A stretch of DNA of 5,712 nt, taken from assembly GCA_023135015.1 (NCBI GenBank), contig JAGLTZ010000149.1, positions 1 through 5,712 on the forward strand. Direction: 5' to 3'. This document shows positions 1 through 5,712 of this stretch, piece after piece. The notes under the pieces were generated by a model that did not search any database, had not been told where the DNA came from, and saw nothing but the letters and a program-made list of their open reading frames with translations. The first letter of the stretch is position 1. Each line of letters starts with the position of its first letter. The stretch comes from Candidatus Latescibacterota bacterium (lineage in GTDB: Bacteria; Blakebacterota; Blakebacteria; Blakebacterales; Blakebacteraceae). The translations under genes and the position numbers were made by a program.

Positions 1-101
1 TGTTCAGGATCGGCAGGGTCCCCCGTGGCGGGAAATCCCAAAGCCGCCGCTCCGGCGGCCGGAAAAGTTGAAGCCAGGAAATGTCTGCGGTTCACTTTCA
101 T
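1..101 (-). CDS. Start of a Tat-exported protein (partial, C-terminus outside window)
   Basis: An ATG at 101-99 opens a frame that runs to the left edge without a stop: 33 complete codons plus two bases. The product starts MKVNRRHFLASTFPAAGAAA. This has the twin-arginine core Asn-Arg-Arg-His-Phe-Leu, followed by a mildly hydrophobic Ala/Gly-rich stretch (about 9-26) and a probable cleavage site near FPA|TG. That is a classic Tat signal peptide, so the mature protein should be folded in the cytoplasm and exported. AAGGAG sits 6 nt before the ATG. The gene follows the exported protein gene by 73 nt on the same strand. Families often carrying such leaders include Gfo/Idh/MocA-type oxidoreductases, DUF1501 proteins, metallophosphatases and molybdoenzymes, but nothing in the visible 33 residues identifies which. 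Confidence that this is a real gene start is high; its function is unknown. Confidence 0.85.
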   Translation of the reverse strand, partial: MKVNRRHFLASTFPAAGAAALGFPATGDPADPE

Positions 102-107
102 CAATTG

Positions 108-113
108 CTCCTT
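108..113 (-). promoter_or_regulatory. Strong ribosome binding site of the Tat-exported gene
   Basis: The minus strand reads AAGGAG, a full Shine-Dalgarno core, 6 nt upstream of the ATG at 101. It is the best-placed ribosome binding site in the window and is the main evidence, with the Tat leader, that the short frame at the left edge is a genuine gene. Confidence 0.85.
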
Positions 114-114
114 C

Positions 115-128
115 TTTCCGTCCGGAAA
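115..128. repeat. Small inverted repeat just upstream of the Tat gene ribosome binding site
   Basis: TTTCCG (115-120) and CGGAAA (123-128) are perfect inverted arms separated by 2 nt. In the transcript the arms would lie one base upstream of the AAGGAG element. The two-base loop is too tight for a full 6-bp hairpin, so a shorter stem would form. No U-tract follows on the minus strand, so it is not a terminator. It may be chance. Confidence 0.3.
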
Positions 129-150
129 TCCTTTAGTACCCATCCCGAGT

Positions 151-160
151 TGGCATGCCA
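151..160. repeat. 10-bp perfect palindrome in the intergenic gap
   Basis: TGGCATGCCA is a perfect 10-bp palindrome inside the 73-nt gap between the exported protein gene and the Tat gene. Such a site could be half of an operator, but no second copy or clear promoter is seen beside it. Chance occurrence is quite possible. Confidence 0.25.
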
Positions 161-174
161 GCTTTCGCGGAACA

Positions 175-1368
175 CTATCGATACGTCTGCACTGCCAGAG
201 CCTGAGCCCTGTGTTCGATTGGAGGCAGCAGCAGTCCACGGCCGACCATGTCCCATACTGCCACATGCACCGCCATCTCCCACGTCGCCAGTGCAACCTC
301 CCCCAGCATCTCCGGATCACCGTACCCAAGTTCTACCGCAACCTTCCCGATCTCGGGCAGGAGTGCCCGCAGATGCTCCCACAGGGCTTCCCCCAACCAC
401 CACGCAATGGAACGCATCTTGACAAGATCATCCTGGGTGATGATGGGAATGCGCAGGCGCCCCTCAACGTCGACCGCCTCAAGGCGTTGAAGGATACGCC
501 GTGTAGGAGGATCAGGCAGTGTATCCATCAGATACCACAGACGGTAGGCATCTATCAGCTCTCCGGTCATCCGGGCAGCAGTTTCAGTGTCGGTTTCACC
601 CAACATGGCTTTGCTCATTGTCGACTCTGGGTTCAGGAGCGCAGCAAAACCGAATATCTCACCGGTAGGGGAATAACGGACCACCTGCCATCCCCGGTAC
701 CCGGTATAGCTGACAACGTGGCCCGCCGGCGCATCGGCGGGATTCATCCGGTACACGCGAAACGCATATCTGCGGTCTGATGGGGCAAGACCTGCCTGCC
801 AGAAAGCTTCCGCCTGGAGAAGACCCAGAAGGTAGTCGCCGATCAGGATGAAGCCTGTCTGGTTGAGTGGAAGGCGCCCCGCAACAGCAAGCCCGGATAC
901 TGTGGAATCCAGTGCCGTCCAGTGGGCCTGCAGTGTATCGGCCATCACCATCGCAAGCAGCGATGCGACCTCGGCGAGCTTCTCCACACCGTCTTGCTCC
1001 AGTGCCAGCGCCAGGGGCTTCCACCCACCACCCGCCACCTGACGGCCGAGTCCCTCCATTTCAATCAGCCGGTACAGAGCCTCAAGTTCATCACTACTCA
1101 CTCCCAGCCGTCTCTGTACTTCATCGCGGCTGGAACCGGCTGCCAGATCGACCAGCATTGCATGAAGCGCGCCATTCTCCAGAATGATTGGCGGCACGGT
1201 GACATCCAGTGGGGCAAGGGTAGCAACCGAATATTCGAGAAGCTGCTGTGGAGCCTGGACGAGAGCCGATGCCGGCTCATCCTGCTGAGCCTTCAACGGC
1301 ACCAGGGAAATTGCCCCGGCAATCAGCAGCATCACCATGAATCCCGTAAACCGTCTCAAACCGCTCAC
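175..1368 (-). CDS. Exported protein of unknown function with a helix-turn-helix-like segment
   Basis: I do not recognise this family. The 397-residue product (GTG start, TAG stop) begins with a typical Sec signal peptide: Arg5-Arg6, a hydrophobic core at about 10-24, and likely cleavage after Ala27 (LKA|QQ). It should therefore be periplasmic, or membrane-anchored if uncleaved. After a short linker, residues about 68-110 (HAMLVDLAAGSSRDEVQRRL and on to about Gln110) look like a helix-turn-helix or winged-helix unit followed by a Gly-rich hairpin with Trp116. Residues about 120-195 are helical; 200-245 look like beta strands with many Tyr, Arg and Trp (RYAFRVYRMNP, YTGYRGWQVVRYSP); about 262-380 are mostly helical with several Trp. 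There are no cysteines, so disulfides, haem c attachment and Fe-S clusters are excluded. A TTG at 1359 (codon 4) is a good alternative start. The gene follows the dehydrogenase by 34 nt and is probably cotranscribed. Composition and codon use look like those of its neighbours. Confidence 0.85.
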   Translation of the reverse strand: MSGLRRFTGFMVMLLIAGAISLVPLKAQQDEPASALVQAPQQLLEYSVATLAPLDVTVPPIILENGALHAMLVDLAAGSSRDEVQRRLGVSSDELEALYRLIEMEGLGRQVAGGGWKPLALALEQDGVEKLAEVASLLAMVMADTLQAHWTALDSTVSGLAVAGRLPLNQTGFILIGDYLLGLLQAEAFWQAGLAPSDRRYAFRVYRMNPADAPAGHVVSYTGYRGWQVVRYSPTGEIFGFAALLNPESTMSKAMLGETDTETAARMTGELIDAYRLWYLMDTLPDPPTRRILQRLEAVDVEGRLRIPIITQDDLVKMRSIAWWLGEALWEHLRALLPEIGKVAVELGYGDPEMLGEVALATWEMAVHVAVWDMVGRGLLLPPIEHRAQALAVQTYR

Positions 1369-1371
1369 CTT
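1366..1371 (-). promoter_or_regulatory. Possible ribosome binding site implying a TTG start for the exported protein
   Basis: The minus strand reads AAGGTG here, overlapping the GTG start codon at 1368, and lies 6 nt upstream of an in-frame TTG at 1359-1357. Starting at that TTG would give 394 residues and a signal peptide beginning Met-Arg-Arg. The competing GTG start has only a weak AGAG (1376-1373) at 4 nt spacing. Both starts keep the signal peptide core intact. Confidence 0.4.
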
Positions 1372-1402
1372 ACTCTAACCATATTTGCTACGTGACATGA
1401 CA

Positions 1403-4400
1403 CTAGTTTACCAGTCTTCCGGCCAACACTTCCACCGGATGCAGCGGCTCCCTCCCGGTGGCATCCCTTATCTGCTGGCGGCACGAAGTGCCGGGAGCCA
1501 CTACCGTACCGCGCCCGTTCAATCCCTCGATCGCAGGGAAGAGACGCTGCGCCCCGATAGCCATCGAAAGATCGTAATGTTCCTTCTCGAACCCGAACGA
1601 CCCCGCCATGCCGCAGCATCCTGAGTCCACCTCCTTCACCTCTGTCTGGGGCAGCCATCCAAGCACGGTCAGCAGGGGCTCCATTCCCACCAATGCCTTG
1701 AGGTGGCAGTGCCCATGCACCAGCAGGTGTGCTTCGTCGTAATCCCTGGGAGACCTGAACTGCAGGGCCGGCCCAAGCTCGTCTTCCATTCCGGCCAGCC
1801 ACTCCTCCAGGATAAGAGCTGCACCGGCAACTGCATCAGCGGCCTTTCCAGGCACCAGTACGGGATACTCGTCCCGAAGTGTGAGAAGTTCAGAAGGCTC
1901 AAGGCCGAGGATCGGGATTCCAACAGCAACCAGCGGCGCCCACACCTCCAGGTTGGCCCTGGCCACCTCCCTGGCCTGTTTGATCATTCCCTTTGAGAGC
2001 ATTGCGCGTCCGCTGCTCCCGCCCGGCATTGGCAGAAGCCGTACCTGATAACCGGCCGCCCGGAGCAGCCTTACCGCGGCCATTCCTATCCCGGGGTCGT
2101 TGTAGTTGGTAAATGTATCAGGAAGCAGCCAGACCGTCCCCCGCGCCGGCTCCGAGACATCGGACGCCCTCGGGCCACGGCCCGATCTGGCATACTGCTT
2201 CTCCAGGGTCCGGCGGTGGAAGGTGGGCATCGAATGACGCATATCCACACCTAAAACCCTGTCCAGCAGCCAGCGAACAGGATATGAGGCCGCAAGCCAG
2301 TTGCTGAGGGGTGCCGTCATGGAGCCGATGCGGTTCAGCCTGTCTATGTTGCCGAAGAGGCGGACACGGAGAGGGGTTCCCCGAGCCTTGTAGTAGTGAG
2401 CGAGAAACTCGGTCTTCAGGCGGGTCATGTCAACCTGGCTGGGACATTCCGTCTTGCAGGCCTTGCATTCCAGACACAGGTCGAGAGTCTCGTGGAGACG
2501 CTCATCCTCCATCCCCTTGGAGGAGACGGCGCCGGAGAGGACCGCGCGGAGTGAATTCGCCCGACCCCGGGTGGAATTCTTCTCATCCTTCGTGGCCATG
2601 AAAGATGGACACATCGTCCCGGTGCCTATCTTCAGGCATTCTCCCGAACCGCTGCACATCTCCACCGCTCTTGCAAACCCTCCGTCGGCGGTGAAGTCGA
2701 AAAAAGTGGCGACTGGCGCTGTCCGGTAATCAGGGCCGAATCTGAGGGAGTCTGTCATCGCGGGAGCGCGCACGATCTTGCCGGGGTTCATCAGACCTTC
2801 GGGATCGAATGTATCCTTCACCCGCTCGAACAGCCCGTAGACCTCATTTCCGTAGATCCTAGGGTTCAGCGCGCTTCGTGCCAGGCCGTCGCCGTGCTCT
2901 CCAGCCATCGCACCGCTGTATTGGAGTACAAGTTCTAAAACTGCCTCCGAGATAGAGGCCATCTTCGCCACTTCGGGGGGATCCTTCAGGTTGATCAGAG
3001 GCCTGATGTGAAGGCAACCGGCCGAGGCATGGGCGTAGAACGCTGCAGGAGTCTCGTGGTCGTGCAGCACCCGAAGTACATCTGCTATGTAGTCGCGGAG
3101 CCTTTCGGGAGGAACCGCTGTGTCCTCGACGAAGGGGATCGGTTTATGGTCACCCCGCTTGCTCATCAGAAGCCCCAACCCTGCATTTCTTACTGCCCAA
3201 ATGTTAGCCTGCTCTGCCTGGTCATGGAAATAGAGCACCCCGAATGGCCCTTCGGCGGCATCGCGTGCTGTCCGCTCCAAACGTTCCAGGTGTGCGGCCC
3301 GCTCCGCTTCGCTCTCACCGTATACCTCCACGACGAGCAATGCCTCAGGCTCACCCTCTACAAAGGTCAGCCGGCGCGAATAATCGGGGTGGCGCCGGCA
3401 CAGACCCATCAGCATGGAATCCATCAGTTCCACCGCCGACGGCGCTTCGGCAAGCAGTGCGGGCACCGTCGCCAGACTGCTGAGCATGCTGTCGAAGGAG
3501 AGGACCGCCAGGCTGGTTCCTGAAGGCATCGGCACGAGCCCGAGTTCGGCTTCTACAATCGTGCAGAGGGTTCCCTCACTGCCTGCGATCAGCCTGGAGA
3601 GGTTGAGGGGTTTTTCTGGTTGGAACGCATCCAGAGCGTACCCGCCGACCCTGCGCCAGGTCTTCGGGAACGCCTCCTGGATCGCATCGGCGTGGTCCAG
3701 CGCTATCCGGATTATCTCGCGGTAGATGGAGGAATGCAGATCTACCGGAGGCGGGGCGGCCCGTGGCCCGCCTGCCGTGCTGCCCGGGGTTCCGGGAACC
3801 GGTAACCCTCCACGCCTGTGCGCCTCACTCCAGGAAACCTCTTCGAAGACGGCCCGGGTCCCGTCGGCCAGGATCACACTGACACTTCGCAGGTGATCGC
3901 CCGCCATCCCGTACAGGATAGAGTGGGCCCCGGTGCCGTTGTTCCCCATTACCCCACCGACTGTGGCATGCTCGGCGCTGGCCGGGTCGGGACCGAACAT
4001 CAGCCCGGAACCGGCGACCTTCAGGTTCATACTCCCGAGATAGATACCCGGCTGCACGGAAATCGACCCCGATTCCGGCTCGAATCGCACGACCCCGTCC
4101 ATGTACCGGCTGAAATCGATGACAACCGCCTCCCCTACCGTTTGACCGGCCAGGGAGGTTCCACTTCCCCTGGGGAGCATGGGGAAGCCGTAACGCGTGC
4201 ACAACGCCACCGTAGCCGCGACGTCGTCTTCGGTCTTTGGAAACACCACCCCCAGGGGCATGATCCTGTATATACTGGCATCGGTGGAGTAGAGCATCCG
4301 CGTCCACTCGTCGAAGCCGACCTCACCCGCTATCTCCCGTTCGAGCTCGGATCCCAGCGCCCGCAGTCCTTCCCACGCGCTGCCGGCATCTCCCCTACCG

Positions 4401-4417
4401 GTCGACGGCATTTCCAT
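1403..4417 (-). CDS. FAD- and Fe-S-containing D-2-hydroxyacid dehydrogenase, YdiJ/Dld-II type
   Basis: This complete 1004-residue protein probably oxidises a D-2-hydroxyacid (D-lactate or D-2-hydroxyglutarate; glycolate is also possible) and passes electrons through FAD and Fe-S centres to the respiratory chain. It has no signal peptide or membrane span, so it is cytoplasmic or membrane-associated. The FAD-binding domain (about 50-290) shows PRGSGTSLAGQT (82-93), NNGTGAHS (159-166), RRVGGY (255-260) and AGSEGT (278-283). The FAD-oxidase C-terminal domain (about 300-550) shows His463 and His470, GEHGDG (506-511) and DPEGLMNPGKIV (538-549). By analogy with D-2-hydroxyglutarate dehydrogenase, His463, His470 and Glu507 would bind metal and His508 would be the catalytic base. 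The Fe-S region has Cys588, Cys594 and Cys603-Pro, then Cys648-x2-Cys-x2-Cys-x3-Cys658-Pro. The C-terminal CCG-type module has Cys904, Cys934-Cys935-Gly and Cys979, but the first CCG motif reads Ser801-Ser802-Gly. The ATG at 4411 is an alternative start. The length suits this fusion family; the substrate cannot be read from sequence. Confidence 0.95.
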   Translation of the reverse strand: MEMPSTGRGDAGSAWEGLRALGSELEREIAGEVGFDEWTRMLYSTDASIYRIMPLGVVFPKTEDDVAATVALCTRYGFPMLPRGSGTSLAGQTVGEAVVIDFSRYMDGVVRFEPESGSISVQPGIYLGSMNLKVAGSGLMFGPDPASAEHATVGGVMGNNGTGAHSILYGMAGDHLRSVSVILADGTRAVFEEVSWSEAHRRGGLPVPGTPGSTAGGPRAAPPPVDLHSSIYREIIRIALDHADAIQEAFPKTWRRVGGYALDAFQPEKPLNLSRLIAGSEGTLCTIVEAELGLVPMPSGTSLAVLSFDSMLSSLATVPALLAEAPSAVELMDSMLMGLCRRHPDYSRRLTFVEGEPEALLVVEVYGESEAERAAHLERLERTARDAAEGPFGVLYFHDQAEQANIWAVRNAGLGLLMSKRGDHKPIPFVEDTAVPPERLRDYIADVLRVLHDHETPAAFYAHASAGCLHIRPLINLKDPPEVAKMASISEAVLELVLQYSGAMAGEHGDGLARSALNPRIYGNEVYGLFERVKDTFDPEGLMNPGKIVRAPAMTDSLRFGPDYRTAPVATFFDFTADGGFARAVEMCSGSGECLKIGTGTMCPSFMATKDEKNSTRGRANSLRAVLSGAVSSKGMEDERLHETLDLCLECKACKTECPSQVDMTRLKTEFLAHYYKARGTPLRVRLFGNIDRLNRIGSMTAPLSNWLAASYPVRWLLDRVLGVDMRHSMPTFHRRTLEKQYARSGRGPRASDVSEPARGTVWLLPDTFTNYNDPGIGMAAVRLLRAAGYQVRLLPMPGGSSGRAMLSKGMIKQAREVARANLEVWAPLVAVGIPILGLEPSELLTLRDEYPVLVPGKAADAVAGAALILEEWLAGMEDELGPALQFRSPRDYDEAHLLVHGHCHLKALVGMEPLLTVLGWLPQTEVKEVDSGCCGMAGSFGFEKEHYDLSMAIGAQRLFPAIEGLNGRGTVVAPGTSCRQQIRDATGREPLHPVEVLAGRLVN

Positions 4418-4420
4418 ATA

Positions 4421-4426
4421 CTCCCT
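4421..4426 (-). promoter_or_regulatory. Ribosome binding site of the dehydrogenase gene, deciding between two ATGs
   Basis: On the minus strand this reads AGGGAG. It is only 3 nt from the ATG at 4417 but 9 nt from the in-frame ATG at 4411 (codon 3), which favours the latter by usual spacing. A second purine block, AAAGGGG (4437-4431), lies 13 nt from the first ATG. The choice alters only two residues (Met-Glu). Confidence 0.55.
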
Positions 4427-4458
4427 TTATCCCCTTTGGAAGAATCATTCCGGTATGC

Positions 4459-5712
4459 CTACATGAAGGTAGCCAGTGAGATTGTAAGGGACCACCCTAC
4501 AGGTTCCACCAGCCTTCGAGTCAAGTCGAGCCGTAATAGCTCGGCGATGCGTCCGATGCCGAATCCAACCTCCGAATAAGGTCTGCCGGCAGGAACGCGC
4601 TCAAACCCCCTCCACGATCGGGCGACCGCACCGTGCACGATCAGCTCGAGGCCGCGGTCCGACAGCCGCCGCAAACCGAGGAGCAGGAAGGGTAAGCTCC
4701 TGAAATTGTGTTCAGCTGTGAGCACGGCGTACCCGGTTCCCGCCAGTTCCCGATGCTCTGCTCCCTTGAGTGCACCCGGAGGAGAGTAGATTCCGAGGGC
4801 ATTTTCGGGCGCTCCCCACAGCTGGCGGGGCAGCGATCCCCAACTCCATCCACCTCCAAGGCGCACTACAAGCTGGGGCGAGAAAAGGAACCGGCTCGTG
4901 AACGTGGGTACGGGAAAGGCAACGACCCCCTCTACTCGTGTATACGAACGGGTCGACTCCGTACTCGCCTCCTCCCCTCTTTCGGCGCTGATAGAAATCT
5001 CCCTGCCCGCTATAAGGCCCGCCATGCTCTCCGGCAGCCCAAACCTGAAAGCGGCACCGAATCTGTTCCACTGCGATCCTTCGACTGATACCGGCGGGTT
5101 GGGGCGTGATGTCTTCTCCCTCTGGAAAAGGCTCCAATCAGATACCACCTGCAGGCTGTTGTGGGTTTCCCTGGCGAAGAAGAAGTTCAATTGAACGAGG
5201 GATCTAGGGATGATATCGAGATTTACACGCCATCCACGGCTGGCATAGTAGTCATTGTAGTCATCCTTTGCCAGCCATGCAGTCAGAGAGTTGAGGAAGG
5301 TCGGATAGAAACCGGCGCTGGCGGAGGCAGCCACGTGATCATATACGCTCACCCCGATACTGCCCATTCCGGGCCCGGGTGAATCGAGGATCGAGGGACG
5401 GCGGCCTACCGATAGCGATAGCCCCACTTCCCAGCTCCACCTGTCAGCCGCCAGACCCTTTCCGGCTCGCGCGCTTACACCAAACGGGCCTGCCAGCGAG
5501 TCCACGGCGACCCGGTAGCCCATGTACGCACCCTCCACCCTGTTGTATCTTGAGTCGAGCCCTCGCAGCAGCCATGACGTCATCCTGCCTCCCAAGGAAC
5601 CGCTCAGGATCAACGAATTGTCCCCCATGGTCATCTCGAAACCCTCGGGTGCAAAGAGCGATTCAAGGGTTTTTGAACTGTCCAGCGTGGCGTATGCGTG
5701 CTGTTCCTGACG
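4459..5712 (-). CDS. Outer-membrane beta-barrel protein, DUF5686-like (partial, N-terminus outside window)
   Basis: The frame is open from the right edge (first codon 5712-5710) to a TAG at 4461-4459, giving 417 residues. The ATG at 5634 is internal, because the 26 codons before it read as plausible protein. The chain alternates polar and hydrophobic residues with many aromatics and short Gly/Ser turns, as in a transmembrane beta-barrel. Landmarks in fragment numbering are RYNRVEG (55-61), DDYNDYY (150-156), LGGGWSWGSLPRQ (about 285-297), AEHNF (333-337) and EVGFGIGRIAELLRLDL (381-397). From memory, the order of these blocks resembles the C-terminal half of DUF5686 proteins, which carry an N-terminal carboxypeptidase-regulatory-like domain that here would lie outside the window. 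The chain ends in Phe-Met rather than the usual terminal aromatic residue. The product should sit in the outer membrane; its biochemical role is unknown. It lies 41 nt upstream of the dehydrogenase gene. Alternatively it belongs to another surface-antigen barrel family. Confidence 0.75.
   Translation of the reverse strand, partial: RQEQHAYATLDSSKTLESLFAPEGFEMTMGDNSLILSGSLGGRMTSWLLRGLDSRYNRVEGAYMGYRVAVDSLAGPFGVSARAGKGLAADRWSWEVGLSLSVGRRPSILDSPGPGMGSIGVSVYDHVAASASAGFYPTFLNSLTAWLAKDDYNDYYASRGWRVNLDIIPRSLVQLNFFFARETHNSLQVVSDWSLFQREKTSRPNPPVSVEGSQWNRFGAAFRFGLPESMAGLIAGREISISAERGEEASTESTRSYTRVEGVVAFPVPTFTSRFLFSPQLVVRLGGGWSWGSLPRQLWGAPENALGIYSPPGALKGAEHRELAGTGYAVLTAEHNFRSLPFLLLGLRRLSDRGLELIVHGAVARSWRGFERVPAGRPYSEVGFGIGRIAELLRLDLTRRLVEPVGWSLTISLATFM

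Noticed and set aside
43..60. GC-rich hairpin (GCCGCC/GGCGGC) as a terminator
   Set aside because: It falls inside the Ala-rich part of the Tat leader, where GC-rich codons create such pairs, and only a short broken T run follows on the minus strand.
128..165. A possible promoter (CTGGCA, 17 nt, TACTAA on the minus strand) before the Tat gene
   Set aside because: It matches only 4 of 6 and 3 of 6 consensus positions, which is expected by chance in a gap of this size.
25..780. A 251-codon open frame on the plus strand
   Set aside because: It lies antisense to the exported protein and the Tat gene start, has a composition typical of a shadow frame in GC-rich DNA (rich in His, Pro, Arg and Gln), and has no recognisable domain.
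2171..2184. Perfect inverted repeat CGGGCC/GGCCCG with a 2-nt loop
   Set aside because: It is inside the dehydrogenase coding region, in a Gly/Arg/Pro linker (about 746-749), where GC-rich codons readily give such pairs; there is no T run.
3008..3523. A 171-codon open frame on the plus strand
   Set aside because: It is antisense to the conserved FAD-oxidase C-terminal region, where the minus strand carries the catalytic motifs.
4418..4458. Terminator or promoter between the barrel and dehydrogenase genes
   Set aside because: Only the short GAATGATTC palindrome and purine-rich Shine-Dalgarno-like blocks are present; no stem with a T tract and no paired -35/-10 boxes.
3818..4579. A 253-codon open frame on the plus strand
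   Set aside because: It is antisense to the conserved FAD-binding domain and to the end of the barrel gene; its translation is low-complexity and lacks motifs.
4712..5137. A 141-codon minus-strand frame inside the barrel gene
   Set aside because: It overlaps a same-strand frame with clear barrel features and has no independent ribosome binding site or domain.

Overview
The window holds four co-directional genes, all on the minus strand, so transcription runs from the right edge to the left edge. Two are complete and two are cut by the window ends. Gaps between genes are short (41, 34 and 73 nt), with no convincing terminator or strong promoter in any of them. One operon, or the middle of one, is the simplest reading. 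There is no RNA gene, mobile element, CRISPR array or long repeat.

Layout in transcription order: (1) 5712-4459, the C-terminal 417 residues of a beta-rich outer-membrane barrel protein resembling the DUF5686 family; its N-terminus lies beyond the right edge. (2) 4417-1403, a complete 1004-residue FAD/iron-sulfur dehydrogenase of the YdiJ / Dld-II type (a D-2-hydroxyacid dehydrogenase), with an FAD-binding domain, an FAD-oxidase C-terminal domain, an Fe-S region and a cysteine-rich CCG-type region. (3) 1368-175, an unrecognised exported protein of about 397 residues with a signal peptide and a helix-turn-helix-like segment. (4) 101-1, the first 33 codons of a gene that begins with a twin-arginine (Tat) signal peptide and a very good ribosome binding site; the rest lies beyond the left edge.

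Organism: the base composition is moderately GC-rich. DUF5686-like barrels belong mainly to Bacteroidota and related FCB-group phyla, so a diderm bacterium of the FCB superphylum, perhaps a GC-rich or uncultivated lineage, is the best guess. Use of a Tat signal fits a diderm with exported cofactor proteins. The phylum cannot be fixed from this window.

How the genes work together is not clear. The dehydrogenase is a cytoplasmic metabolic enzyme that would pass electrons from a D-hydroxyacid to the respiratory chain, whereas the other three products are envelope or exported proteins. The cluster may simply be a loose housekeeping operon. I do not see strong evidence for a new system. The points most worth checking are the changed first CCG motif of the dehydrogenase, the helix-turn-helix-like segment in an exported protein, and the identity of the Tat-exported gene at the left edge.
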